Notes: generated by a model not told the origin, from the sequence alone. 32,098 nucleotides of DNA from Anaerolineae bacterium (GCA_013821665.1 JACDGI010000011.1:1-32098); one strand, 5' to 3'. Positions 1-7,027 are shown, counted from the stretch's first letter. Translations and numbers: made by a program.

Positions 1-530
1 TGTATGTATGGGATAGTGCTGAGGGTAAGCTGATCCAGAGTCTCAAGGGGCACAGGGGCGCGGTCAAAAGCGTGGCGTGGAGCCTTGATGGAAGGTGGTT
101 GGCTTCGGGTGGCGGTCAAGAGGGTGGCGAACTGTTCGTATGGGATGTGGTGCGAGGAGAACTTCTGCATCGGTTGGGTGGGCATACAGGAATTATCAAT
201 GCAGTGGCTTGGGGTTCGAGTGAGGAAACGATCATCAGTGGGGACAATGATGGCAGCCTGAACTGGTGGAACATGCAGAGCGGGGCCTATATACAAGTGG
301 GCGAAGCTCATCAGGGGGCAGTGCAGTCTCTTAGACGCAGTCCCGACAAGACGAAGTTGGCAAGCTGTGGTAACGACGGCGCGATTATGGTCTGGGATAT
401 ACAAAGCGGTCAGCACTTGCAAACGCTGCGGAGTGACCGACCCTACGAACGGCTGAACATCACTAGAATTCAAGGCTTGACCGTGACACAAAAAGCGACG
501 TTGTTCGCTTTAGGAGCGATTGAAGATTGA
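1..530 (+). CDS. C-terminal part of a WD40-repeat protein (5' end outside window)
   Basis: The frame is open from base 3 with no start, so this is the 3' end of a longer gene. The visible part holds about four WD40 blades, each closing with a W-D or W-N turn (YVWDS, FVWDV, NWWNM, MVWDI) and containing GH dipeptides (KGHRGAV, GGHTGII). WD40 propellers are protein-interaction platforms. After the last blade comes a short tail, RPYERLNITRIQGLT followed by QKATLFALGAIED, which I recognise from memory as the usual end of large STAND (NB-ARC/NACHT plus WD40) signalling proteins in Chloroflexota and cyanobacteria. The NTPase part is therefore expected upstream but cannot be seen. A GTG in frame at 72 is an internal valine of a blade, not a start. 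Confidence 0.85.
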   Translation, partial: YVWDSAEGKLIQSLKGHRGAVKSVAWSLDGRWLASGGGQEGGELFVWDVVRGELLHRLGGHTGIINAVAWGSSEETIISGDNDGSLNWWNMQSGAYIQVGEAHQGAVQSLRRSPDKTKLASCGNDGAIMVWDIQSGQHLQTLRSDRPYERLNITRIQGLTVTQKATLFALGAIED

Positions 531-532
531 TT

Positions 533-567
533 AGCCTTCAAATTAGGTCATAAGTCAGGCTTTTTTT
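533..567 (+). terminator. Possible weak terminator after the WD40 gene
   Basis: A 5-bp stem (AGCCT at 533-537, AGGCT at 557-561) with a 19-nt loop runs straight into a T-tract (561-567). The loop is long and the stem short, so the call is tentative. Confidence 0.3.
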
Positions 568-599
568 GATGCCTATAGGTTGTGATAGAATATGGCGCT

Positions 600-1724
600 A
601 TGAAAAGAACAACATTTATTCTCTTTCTGCTGTTGTGCTTCAGCCGTATTGCAAGTGCGCAGGATGATGGTGGACTTGTGCAACGGATGAATGCTCTTCG
701 CAGCGGCAAGGGATTACCTGCCTATACGGTCAATAGTTCGTTGACAGCCGCCGCCCAGAGCCAAGCGCAGTGGTTGGTGGATAACGGCTGTGCGATTGCG
801 CATACCCATCCTGACGGATCGAATCCGGCCAGCCGTGCCCGTGCGGCGGGTTATATCACCGAGTGGGTCGGCGAGAATATTTACTGCGGTGGCATGGCGA
901 AAGCCGACAACGCATGGACGTTCTTTATGAATTCGCCCATCCACTATGCCGGACTCGTGAACACCCGTTATAAAGAAGTGGGTACGGCGGTCGGGCATGG
1001 CGCGGCGGGAACCAGTTTCGTCATCGTGTTTGGTGATCCGGGTGGGCCAGCCTATGTGCCACCGGCAGCGGTTGGTGGAAAAGGCTCTGCCGATGATGCG
1101 CCCAAAGCACCACCCTCTTATGTGGTGGGTGTGGATGCACATGGCAATATCGAGCATCAAATCCAATCGGGTGATACGTTGGGGCAAATCGCGCTGATTT
1201 ACGGCTATACATGGGATGACATTCCGCGTATGTTGGCGCTCAACGGCATGTCGGAGGCCGATTACCGTAAGCTGAAGGAAGGCCAAATCTTCCTCGTTCC
1301 GCCCAAAGCTGGAACTTTCACGCCGACACCTGATAGTCCGGTTGCGAACGGTTCGCCTGATCCTGCCGCCGCGACCCCGAATTCCAATATCCCGACTCCG
1401 TATCCCGAAGAAACGCTCAGCCTGATACCCGATCCAGCAGCGAACGCGGCCACAATTGAACCCACGCTGACCGCCGTGGTGATGGTTGCTACCTCCAACA
1501 GCGTGCCGGATGGTATGGTGGCTTTCCAACCCACCTCGGCTCCCAGTCCGACGACCAACCAATCAATCGCGATGGTCAGTACGGGTGCGCCCGTGGTGAT
1601 GGAGTCAGGTGTTTTGCCGCCGACATCCAGTACGCCACCGTGGTTGATCATCGCGCTGGGTGTGCAGATGGTGGTGCTGGTCGGTGCGGGTGTGGAATAT
1701 ATCCGCCGTCACTGGAAGCGTTAA
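600..1724 (+). CDS. CAP (SCP/PR1) domain and LysM domain protein, secreted and C-terminally membrane-anchored
   Basis: 374 residues. Residues 1-21 form a signal peptide (MKRTTFILFLLLCF, cleavage near SAQ). A CAP domain follows (about 28-150) with family signatures HTHPDG, GENIY and HYAGLVNTRYKEVG. A LysM module (IEHQIQSGDTLGQIALIYGY onward) ends at IFLVPPK. Then come a P/T/S-rich linker and a C-terminal hydrophobic segment (PPWLIIALGVQMVVLVGAG) with a basic tail. LysM binds peptidoglycan or related glycans; CAP domains in bacteria are of mostly unknown activity, so a cell-surface role is inferred. I chose ATG 600 over the in-frame GTG at 582 because the signal peptide begins there. TAGAAT at 586-591 lies only 8 bases before the ATG and no Shine-Dalgarno is visible, so the mRNA may be leaderless. 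Confidence 0.85.
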   Translation: MKRTTFILFLLLCFSRIASAQDDGGLVQRMNALRSGKGLPAYTVNSSLTAAAQSQAQWLVDNGCAIAHTHPDGSNPASRARAAGYITEWVGENIYCGGMAKADNAWTFFMNSPIHYAGLVNTRYKEVGTAVGHGAAGTSFVIVFGDPGGPAYVPPAAVGGKGSADDAPKAPPSYVVGVDAHGNIEHQIQSGDTLGQIALIYGYTWDDIPRMLALNGMSEADYRKLKEGQIFLVPPKAGTFTPTPDSPVANGSPDPAAATPNSNIPTPYPEETLSLIPDPAANAATIEPTLTAVVMVATSNSVPDGMVAFQPTSAPSPTTNQSIAMVSTGAPVVMESGVLPPTSSTPPWLIIALGVQMVVLVGAGVEYIRRHWKR

Positions 1725-2176
1725 TGCTGATGCTGCGCCGTTACTTTCGCGCCTTCCGGGGTGCGCTCCAGATGACTCTTCAAGGCAAGCCTTATACCGC
1801 GCCCACGACTCCGTCTTCGCCACTAGCGGCGTGGATTAGCCAATATGCCATCTTAGTCGATAACGTCCTGCGGGCAGCTAACCTGAATGGTGTTGACCAA
1901 GCCACCCGCAAAAATGTGAAGCTGCGCTTGGATGGGCGGCAGATGAACCTCGAAACGGCTTTGATGACCCTCAAATTTCATGCGGTGGAAGAATATCCCT
2001 CGCTGGTGCGTGCTGGGACGGGACGTGGTGTTCAGGCCACGCTGTACGCCACCAATCTGAACGACCGCTACTGGATTTCACGCATGGTCGAAGCCCCTGA
2101 GTTGCAAAAACCCGATGTGCAAAAAGCACTTTCGGCTCTAGATGCCCACCTCGACGCGATTCCCAAACTCGATTAA
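1724..2176 (+). CDS. Uncharacterised 150-residue protein coupled to the CAP-LysM gene
   Basis: The start ATG shares one base with the stop of the preceding gene (TAATG), which implies translational coupling. The frame stays open further upstream inside the CAP-LysM gene, but ATG 1724 is the natural start. The N-terminus is basic and amphipathic (MLMLRRYFRAFRGAL), followed by a P/T-rich stretch and an alpha-helical body (residues about 35-150) with charged surfaces. No signal peptide, transmembrane segment or catalytic motif is seen. I do not recognise the family. The tight overlap suggests that it works with, or is dosed with, the surface CAP-LysM protein. Confidence 0.7.
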   Translation: MLMLRRYFRAFRGALQMTLQGKPYTAPTTPSSPLAAWISQYAILVDNVLRAANLNGVDQATRKNVKLRLDGRQMNLETALMTLKFHAVEEYPSLVRAGTGRGVQATLYATNLNDRYWISRMVEAPELQKPDVQKALSALDAHLDAIPKLD

Positions 2177-2218
2177 TACCAAATAAGCCCAGAATTGTTA
2201 AAGCGTTAATTTTGTTGG

Positions 2219-2248
2219 TTGACCCATACTTTAAAATCATGCTACCAT
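2219..2248 (+). promoter_or_regulatory. Promoter of first pilin gene
   Basis: TTGACC (2219-2224), an 18-bp spacer and TACCAT (2243-2248), with an extended -10 TG at 2240-2241. The second pilin gene has the same arrangement. The region 2177-2218 shows nothing else. Confidence 0.5.
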
Positions 2249-2312
2249 TGGTCTATTAAGGATTTTATCTGTTCCTTTATCGTTCCAATTTCCATTATTT
2301 AGGAGTAACCGC

Positions 2313-2459
2313 ATGATTTATCAACCCCGTGAAGCGGGTCAAGGACTGGTTGAATACGCACTCATTCTGGTGTTGGTGGCAGTGGTTGTGATCGTGATTT
2401 TAGCACTGCTGGGTCCGGCAATTGGCAATATTTTCTCGAACTTGGTCAGAAAGCTTTAA
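2313..2459 (+). CDS. Flp-type (class IV prepilin-like) small pilin, copy 1
   Basis: 48 residues. An AGGAG ribosome-binding site (2301-2305) lies 7 bases before the ATG. The leader is REAG-QGLVEY: glycine 9 followed by four residues, then Glu14-Tyr15, the G/xxxxEY processing site of Flp pilins cut by a TadV-type prepilin peptidase. A hydrophobic helix (ALILVLVAVVVIVILALLG) and a short tail (PAIGNIFSNLVRKL) follow. The predicted mature protein is 39 residues. It differs from copy 2 at five residues only. No tad assembly genes (ATPase, secretin, TadB/C) lie in the window, so these are orphan pilin genes relying on machinery encoded elsewhere, or they have another role. Confidence 0.85.
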   Translation: MIYQPREAGQGLVEYALILVLVAVVVIVILALLGPAIGNIFSNLVRKL

Positions 2460-2479
2460 TTAACTGTGATTGACTTCTT

Positions 2480-2505
2480 AGAGACAGCTTGGCTGTCTCT
2501 TTTTA
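2480..2505 (+). terminator. Rho-independent terminator of pilin copy 1
   Basis: A perfect 9-bp stem (AGAGACAGC 2480-2488, GCTGTCTCT 2492-2500) with a TTG loop, followed by TTTTAT. Confidence 0.9.
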
Positions 2506-2558
2506 TTTGGCTTGGGGGGAAAATAGTACTATTTTGCGAATCCTTAATTCTTAACGTA

Positions 2559-2588
2559 TTGACGTACAATTGATATTGATGCTATCGT
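2559..2588 (+). promoter_or_regulatory. Promoter of second pilin gene
   Basis: TTGACG (2559-2564), an 18-bp spacer and TATCGT (2583-2588), with TG at 2580-2581 (TGCTATCGT). Spacing and extended -10 match the promoter of copy 1, so the duplication unit probably included the promoter. Confidence 0.55.
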
Positions 2589-2628
2589 AATGATAGTCGT
2601 TTATTCAATTCATTCAGGAGAAGTTCTC

Positions 2629-2775
2629 ATGTTGTACATGCCCCGTGAAGAAGGCCAAGGCTTGGTCGAATACGCTCTGATTTTGGTTCTGGTCGCCGTC
2701 GTCGTCATCGTCATTCTGGCGCTGCTTGGCCCGGCCATTGGTAACATTTTCTCGAACTTGGTCAAGAACCTGTAA
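2629..2775 (+). CDS. Flp-type small pilin, copy 2
   Basis: 48 residues starting at ATG 2629, preceded by AGGAG (2616-2620) at 8 bases. An in-frame ATG at 2590 lies over the promoter region and has no ribosome-binding site, so it is rejected. The processing site is identical to copy 1 (G9, then QGLV-E14-Y15), as are the hydrophobic helix and the tail up to residue 45. Differences from copy 1 are at residues 2, 4, 8, 46 and 47. About half of all codons (24 of 48) differ synonymously, so the pair is an old duplication held by strong protein-level constraint. Confidence 0.87.
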   Translation: MLYMPREEGQGLVEYALILVLVAVVVIVILALLGPAIGNIFSNLVKNL

Positions 2776-2794
2776 TTCTGTCTCGTTCATCGTT

Positions 2795-2831
2795 GTTGAG
2801 GGCGGCTGCGATAAGCCGCCCTTAACTTTTT
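2795..2831 (+). terminator. Rho-independent terminator of pilin copy 2
   Basis: A 13-bp stem with one G-T pair (GTTGAGGGCGGCT 2795-2807, AGCCGCCCTTAAC 2814-2826), loop GCGATA, then five T (2827-2831). Confidence 0.92.
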
Positions 2832-2896
2832 CTAATATTTCAGATCATGAGTATCATTGTTCCCTAATGTAAGTTTGTCGCAAGGGAACGGGCATA

Positions 2897-2905
2897 TGTT
2901 ATAAT
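2897..2905 (+). promoter_or_regulatory. Extended -10 promoter of the 2934 gene
   Basis: TGTTATAAT gives a consensus TATAAT at 2900-2905 with an extended TG. The -35 region is poor (TTGTCG at 2875-2880, 19-bp spacing). The transcript would start about 20 bases before the ATG. Confidence 0.6.
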
Positions 2906-2933
2906 ATGTCAATTCAATAATGGTATTCATACA

Positions 2934-3260
2934 ATGATGGACACTTATAACGATCCCTCGCTTGAGCGCTTTCACAAGACGCTTCGAATCGCGATGAAGA
3001 ATGAAGCACTGCTCATGATTATGGACACACTGATCAAAATGGCCGAAGTGATGGTCGATAAGGGCGAGAAGGAACGCGCTGTCGAAATATTAACGATAGC
3101 GATGCAATATCCGATGCGCCAGACCACCCGCGTTCGTGCCGAAGAAATTTATACCGGCCTTGAGACTGAGCTTTGCCCACGCGCGATTGTGGATGCCAAG
3201 TCATTAGCGGAAGAGATTACGCTGGATGATTTGATGGAAGCCATTCTCGGTAAAGAATAA
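2934..3260 (+). CDS. Small helical protein resembling the C-terminal cap of STAND-TPR proteins
   Basis: 108 residues, all predicted helix, with two adjacent ATGs (2934, 2937) and a consensus -10 upstream. Residues about 25-60 (MDTLIKMAEVMVDKGEKERA then VEILTIAMQYP) read like a degenerate TPR pair. The end, LETELCPRAIVDAKSLAEEI then TLDDLMEAILGKE, matches in pattern the closing segment I remember from AfsR-like/STAND TPR ATPases of Chloroflexota (L-x-x-E-L-P-P-x-x-V-x-x-A...LD-x-x-V-x-E-L). It is therefore either a decayed remnant of such a gene or a free-standing adaptor. Having its own good promoter argues for a live gene. No enzymatic motif is visible. Confidence 0.7.
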   Translation: MMDTYNDPSLERFHKTLRIAMKNEALLMIMDTLIKMAEVMVDKGEKERAVEILTIAMQYPMRQTTRVRAEEIYTGLETELCPRAIVDAKSLAEEITLDDLMEAILGKE

Positions 3261-3340
3261 CCGCTTCACACTTCTCATAAGATCGACATTTAAAGGCCAT
3301 TGAGCCTTGTTTTGATTTTGTCCACTTGTCACCCTTTCGC

Positions 3341-3369
3341 TTGGCGGATACCCCAATCTGCTGTATAGT
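3341..3369 (+). promoter_or_regulatory. Promoter of the 3480 gene
   Basis: TTGGCG (3341-3346), exactly 17 bp, TATAGT (3364-3369). The resulting leader of about 105 nt contains the GGGAG/CTCCC palindrome at 3435-3460. Confidence 0.55.
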
Positions 3370-3434
3370 CTCCATAGATTCTGTTATCCACCTTCATAGC
3401 ATTGTTTAGGTGAGTGTGGCTCGACTATCTTTAC

Positions 3435-3460
3435 GTTAGGGAGTATCTGACGCTCCCCTA
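3435..3460. repeat. Dispersed GTAGGG-type palindrome, copy
   Basis: The arms GGGAG (3439-3443) and CTCCC (3453-3457) flank TATCTGACG. It is embedded in GTTAGGG...CCCCTAG, resembling the copies at 12289 and 27533, which also centre on TCT(C/G)A. It lies in the leader of the downstream gene. Confidence 0.5.
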
Positions 3461-3479
3461 GCATCATCAAAAAGCTATT

Positions 3480-4118
3480 ATGCCAAATCCAGCCGAACGC
3501 AACCGTATTTCCCAATTGACCTCGACTTACGGGCCAGATGAACCGCCGCGTTTGCCACTCGATTTCGGAGACTTTTTGTCGCTGCTGTGGCGCATTGATA
3601 AACATGCGGATGACGCGGCAAGGGTGCGTTATTACCGGAAGTGTGCGCTGTCATTAGGTGCTGGATTGGGGTTGACGGGGCGCAGCTTATTCCGCATGGT
3701 GGAACTGACCGCGCCGGGACAAATGTACGTACAGCTCCCGAACGCGCCCTATCGGGGAACGAACCGTTTGGTTGATGCACAAGATCGCAAGGCCGCTATT
3801 TCCCAACTGGCAACATTGCGCTTGGATGTGCTGAGGATCGGCACCTACCACGATCAATGGACGGTCAGTTGGCCGGGAAGCGGCATTATGGATGCCGAGC
3901 TGCGTGACCGTGTGTTCGCGGTGTTGTTCGCGGCGCTGCAAGGTCAATACGAAAACTTCGGGCGGATGCTGCTGGTGGTGGATATTGTGCTAGGTGATTT
4001 GTTGATCGGCATGGAACACAGCCGCGAGATCAGCTTGCATCAACTGATGGCCGAGTATGATTATCCCAACTTCAATGATGTCAAAGTACGCGCCGGATTT
4101 TATAGCAGTACCGCGTAA
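3480..4118 (+). CDS. Uncharacterised 212-residue protein
   Basis: Soluble, with no signal peptide or transmembrane helix. The N-terminus is polar (MPNPAERNRISQ), followed by helical segments (FGDFLSLLWRIDKHADDAAR) and a central region with beta character (DVLRIGTYHDQWTVSWPGSG). The C-terminal half contains a hydrophobic helix, ENFGRMLLVVDIVLGDLLIG, too polar at its ends to be a clear membrane span. I recognise no catalytic motif or family. It is a monocistronic unit behind its own promoter (3341-3369), with no convincing Shine-Dalgarno (AAAAAGCTATT before the ATG). Confidence 0.65.
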   Translation: MPNPAERNRISQLTSTYGPDEPPRLPLDFGDFLSLLWRIDKHADDAARVRYYRKCALSLGAGLGLTGRSLFRMVELTAPGQMYVQLPNAPYRGTNRLVDAQDRKAAISQLATLRLDVLRIGTYHDQWTVSWPGSGIMDAELRDRVFAVLFAALQGQYENFGRMLLVVDIVLGDLLIGMEHSREISLHQLMAEYDYPNFNDVKVRAGFYSSTA

Positions 4119-4121
4119 ACA

Positions 4122-4140
4122 CAGGGATTTTGAACCCCTG
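4122..4140. repeat. CAGGGGTTTGAACCCCTG palindrome, copy 1
   Basis: CAGGGATTTTGAACCCCTG is a near-perfect palindrome directly after the stop of the 3480 gene. A cleaner copy sits at 29622-29639. It may act as a terminator stem, but no T-tract follows directly. Confidence 0.5.
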
Positions 4141-4172
4141 ACTCTTTCCCCTAAAGTTACATGTTACCTGCA

Positions 4173-4197
4173 AAATATCCTACATTGTAGGATATTT
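4173..4197. promoter_or_regulatory. Perfect 11-bp inverted repeat, probable operator
   Basis: AAATATCCTAC (4173-4183) and GTAGGATATTT (4187-4197) separated by ATT. The element is AT-rich, perfectly symmetric and lies 54 bp before the ICMT-like gene with no T-run behind it. This fits a dimeric repressor site better than a terminator. Confidence 0.5.
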
Positions 4198-4251
4198 AAG
4201 CTACAAATAAGCATAAACTGTAGATACGGTAAGTGACTGGAAGCACAAAAT

Positions 4252-4929
4252 ATGAACAACTTACTCGCGAAATCGTTTGGTGGCCTGATCTTTCTGCTGG
4301 TATTTTTGGGAGCGATTCTATTCGCGTCGGCTGGCTCCTTGAGTTATTGGCAAGCGTGGCTTTATATCGCGGTTTTCGGGATTTCGACGCTGTTCGTCAC
4401 GCTGTACTTGGTCAAATATGATCAAAAATTGTTAGAAAGCCGCGTGGCCGCTGGGCCAACCGCTGAGGTTGAAAAGACGCAGAAGGTCATCCAAAGTCTC
4501 GCCAGCCTGTTCTTCATGCTGACTTTCATCATCGCCGGATTGGACTTTCGCAATCACTGGTCGAATGTGCCATCCGTTTTGAGCATTATCGGTGATGTGT
4601 TTGTCGCTTTGGGCTATTATATCGTGTTCCGCGTGTTCAGAGAAAATACCTACACCAGCGCGGTTATTGAAGTCAAGGAAGACCAGAAGGTGATTAGCAC
4701 AGGGCCATATGGCATCGTGCGACATCCGATGTATATGGGCGCTGGCCTATTGCTGATTTTTACACCGCTGGCCTTGGCCTCGTGGGTGGCCTTGCCGTTT
4801 CCGCTGCTGTTGATAGTCGTTATCGCTTTCCGTGCGGTTGAGGAAGAAAAGTTTCTCGCCACCAACCTCACCGGCTATGATGCCTACCGCCAGAAAGTCC
4901 ATTACCGCATTATTCCGTATGTGTGGTAA
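4252..4929 (+). CDS. Isoprenylcysteine carboxyl methyltransferase-like (ICMT/PEMT family) integral membrane methyltransferase
   Basis: 225 residues with about five membrane segments (LIFLLVFLGAILFASAG, WLYIAVFGISTLFVTLYLV, SLASLFFMLTFIIAGL, GYYIVFRVF, LLLIFTPLALASWVALPFPL). The family signature lies at about 150-165: TGPYGIVRHPMYMG with R157-H158-P159, followed by an EEEKFL...GYDAYRQKV C-terminal segment and the ending IIPYVW. In the family these residues bind SAM and the acceptor. Bacterial members methylate lipids or small hydrophobic acceptors rather than prenylated proteins, so the substrate is unknown. The gene appears monocistronic with the palindrome at 4173-4197 upstream. Confidence 0.85.
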   Translation: MNNLLAKSFGGLIFLLVFLGAILFASAGSLSYWQAWLYIAVFGISTLFVTLYLVKYDQKLLESRVAAGPTAEVEKTQKVIQSLASLFFMLTFIIAGLDFRNHWSNVPSVLSIIGDVFVALGYYIVFRVFRENTYTSAVIEVKEDQKVISTGPYGIVRHPMYMGAGLLLIFTPLALASWVALPFPLLLIVVIAFRAVEEEKFLATNLTGYDAYRQKVHYRIIPYVW

Positions 4930-4956
4930 TGACCCACAACTAATCCGACAATAAGA

Positions 4957-5385
4957 TCACTGAGCCGCGAAAATGCGTGAGGCAATAGCCGTCATTTGCT
5001 TCCGTTCATCATCACTCAGTCCTGCGACCAATGTATGAATCTCGCCTTCGATTTCAGCGGTCACTTCGGCGATGAGTTCGCGTCCGTTTGCGGTGACGCT
5101 GACGCGGATAGCGCGACCATCTTCGGGTGTGGTGGTACGTTGAACCAATCCCCGCCGTTCGGCACGATCAACCAAACCGGTGACGCTCGATTTATCGAGG
5201 TTGAGAAATTTTGCCAGTTCCATCATCCCCGGTTCACGATCACGCAGCACACCGAGTAAACGGATCTGGATAATCGAGACATCGTGAGCCGTGCCAATCC
5301 GAAGTAAAACCGCCTGAATCAGAAACGATAACTGGACCAGACTATCCACAATCGTCAGGTCTTGGGATGGGGTGTTATGTGCCAT
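4957..5385 (-). CDS. MarR-family transcriptional regulator
   Basis: 142 residues, the usual MarR length. The winged helix-turn-helix spans about residues 45-100: IQIRLLGVLRDREPGMMELA, the recognition helix LDKSSVTGLVDRAERRGLV, and the wing RTTTPEDGRAIRVSVT with the conserved D-x-R. Flanking N- and C-terminal helices form the dimer interface. It is divergently transcribed from an MDR oxidoreductase. Two near-identical palindromes in the 82-bp gap overlap the oxidoreductase promoter, so it most likely represses that gene and itself, with release by a small phenolic, quinone or oxidant ligand (inferred from the family). Confidence 0.92.
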   Translation of the reverse strand: MAHNTPSQDLTIVDSLVQLSFLIQAVLLRIGTAHDVSIIQIRLLGVLRDREPGMMELAKFLNLDKSSVTGLVDRAERRGLVQRTTTPEDGRAIRVSVTANGRELIAEVTAEIEGEIHTLVAGLSDDERKQMTAIASRIFAAQ

Positions 5386-5399
5386 AAATTAAATTCCAC

Positions 5400-5443
5400 T
5401 TGACTTTGTTTGTGATACAAACTATATTGTTTGTGTCACAAAC
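5400..5443. promoter_or_regulatory. Oxidoreductase promoter with two MarR operator palindromes
   Basis: TTGACT (5400-5405), 17 bp, TATATT (5423-5428). Operator 1, GTTTGTGATACAAAC (5408-5422), fills the spacer almost exactly. Operator 2, GTTTGTGTCACAAAC (5429-5443), covers the expected start site. Their centres are 21 bp apart, two helical turns, so two dimers would bind the same DNA face and block RNA polymerase. Confidence 0.8.
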
Positions 5444-5467
5444 TACTTGTCACGTCAGGAGTTTCCT

Positions 5468-6445
5468 ATGTATGCAGCCGTCGTTCGCTCTTTTGACCAT
5501 GCGCCACGCTACGAATCCTTTGATGACCCCATTGCTAAAGGGGAAAATGAAATCGTCGTGGATGTGTTGGCTGCGGGTTTACATCCTCGCGTTCGCGCCG
5601 GAGCGTCGGGTTCGCATTATACAAGCACCCAAGAGCTGCCGCTAATCCCCGGTGTGGATGGTGTGGGTCGCTTGCCCGATGGGAAGTTGGTGTATTTTGT
5701 CGCACCGGATACAGCGCTGGGCACAATGGCTGAGCAAGCGGTGATCGACTATCGCCAAAGTGTGCCATTACCCGATGGAGTCGATCCGGTTATGGTGGCG
5801 GCAGCCATGAATCCGGCCATGTCTTCATGGTTGGCGCTGCGGAAACGCATCACTTTCGAGGCCGGAAAGCGTGTGCTGGTCCTTGGAGCGACTGGCAGCG
5901 CGGGACAGATGGCGATCCAAATTGCCAAACGCTTGGGGGCAAGTCAGGTGATTGCGGCGGGTCGTGATGCCGACTTGCTCAATACACTTTCTAATTTGGG
6001 TGCGGATAGCGTTGTCAGCATGGCCGGTGATCCTGAAGAAATGGCGACTCAAGTGGGCGAAGCGGCGGCGGATGTCGATGTGGTGATTGATTATGTGTGG
6101 GGACAGCCCGCCGAATTGATTATGCCCGCGCTGCTCATGCGGCGTTCGGAGCGTGACCGTGCCATCGACTGGATTCATATTGGCTCAATGGCTGGCACGA
6201 CGATTGCGCTGCGTTCGGAGTTATTACGCGCTGCCAACTTTCGTATTCTGGGCAGTGGACAAGGCTCCATCTCAACGGCGGATATTGTGGCGGAACTGCC
6301 CGCGCTGGTGGCAGAACTCGCTGCTGGCAGACTGACGGTAAATGCCAAGGCTGTACCACTGTCCGCGGTTGAAGCCACTTGGAACGTACCCGCGCCGCGC
6401 AGCCAACGGATCGTCTTCACACCAACGGCGGCGGTGACACGTTAA
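5468..6445 (+). CDS. Zinc-independent MDR-superfamily quinone/alkenal oxidoreductase
   Basis: 325 residues from ATG 5468, preceded by AGGAG (5457-5461); an in-frame upstream start at 5447 is disregarded. The N-terminal GroES-like half has no cysteine/histidine zinc set. The Rossmann half begins with VLVLGATGSAGQMA (glycines 140, 143, 146) and binds NADPH. The C-terminal part contains IDWIHIGSMAG and a hydrophobic end, as in quinone oxidoreductases (QOR/zeta-crystallin group). The expected reaction is NADPH-dependent reduction of quinones or alpha,beta-unsaturated carbonyls. Regulation by the divergent MarR protein is strongly suggested by the intergenic operators, which fits a detoxification response to an electrophile or quinone. 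Confidence 0.88.
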   Translation: MYAAVVRSFDHAPRYESFDDPIAKGENEIVVDVLAAGLHPRVRAGASGSHYTSTQELPLIPGVDGVGRLPDGKLVYFVAPDTALGTMAEQAVIDYRQSVPLPDGVDPVMVAAAMNPAMSSWLALRKRITFEAGKRVLVLGATGSAGQMAIQIAKRLGASQVIAAGRDADLLNTLSNLGADSVVSMAGDPEEMATQVGEAAADVDVVIDYVWGQPAELIMPALLMRRSERDRAIDWIHIGSMAGTTIALRSELLRAANFRILGSGQGSISTADIVAELPALVAELAAGRLTVNAKAVPLSAVEATWNVPAPRSQRIVFTPTAAVTR

Positions 6446-6553
6446 CGACTCGAAAAGATGGTGATTATTTCTCCCAAACGGACATCACCCATTTTCCATT
6501 TCCTGAGTATGATATGGGCTGAGGCGGTTCAGCATTATTACGGGGGATTGAAC

Positions 6554-7027
6554 ATGAGCGACATCCGTATTACGCAAGAAGATCCAACCAGCGTGTCAGC
6601 CACCGGACTCATCCGCGACCTTTCGGCAGAACTCGCCGGACGTTATCCCAATTCGCACGGTGGCGACGGTGCAGGTGCCTTCAAACCAGCCGATGTCCAA
6701 ATCCCACGGGCGGCCTTTGTCGTGGCTTGGCTCAATGACGAGGCGGTAGGTTGCGGAGCCTTACGCCCGATGGATGAAGATGATACCGTCGAAGTCAAGC
6801 GCATGTTCGTGCGTCCGACTGCACGGCGGCAGGGCATCTCTCGCGTGATTTTAACGGCGTTGGAAAATTTGGCACGCGAGTTCGGTTTTCAAAAAGTGCG
6901 CTTGGAGACCGGCACCCGCAACCCTGAAGCCCTCGCCTTATACGGGGCATCCGGTTACGAACCGATTCCCTGCTACGGGATTTATGTGAATGAACCTCTG
7001 AGCCGCTGCTTCGAGAAAATGCTATAA
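6554..7027 (+). CDS. GNAT-family N-acetyltransferase
   Basis: 157 residues from ATG 6554 (preceded by CGGGGGATTGAAC); the frame is open back to 6458 but the protein fold starts here. Features are a beta-strand pair AAFVVAWLNDEAVGCGALRP, motif A VKRMFVRPTARRQGISRVIL (acetyl-CoA pyrophosphate loop, here RRQGIS rather than the usual R/Q-x-x-G-x-G/A), and the closing NPEALALYGASGYEPIPCYG segment typical of GNATs. The acceptor substrate cannot be predicted. It converges on the amidase gene across a 20-bp palindrome. Confidence 0.88.
   Translation: MSDIRITQEDPTSVSATGLIRDLSAELAGRYPNSHGGDGAGAFKPADVQIPRAAFVVAWLNDEAVGCGALRPMDEDDTVEVKRMFVRPTARRQGISRVILTALENLAREFGFQKVRLETGTRNPEALALYGASGYEPIPCYGIYVNEPLSRCFEKML

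Noticed and set aside
714-1562. Long open frame of 282 codons on the minus strand
   Set aside because: Lies opposite the CAP-LysM gene; composition is arginine/histidine/glycine-rich as expected of a shadow frame, with no motif or start signal.
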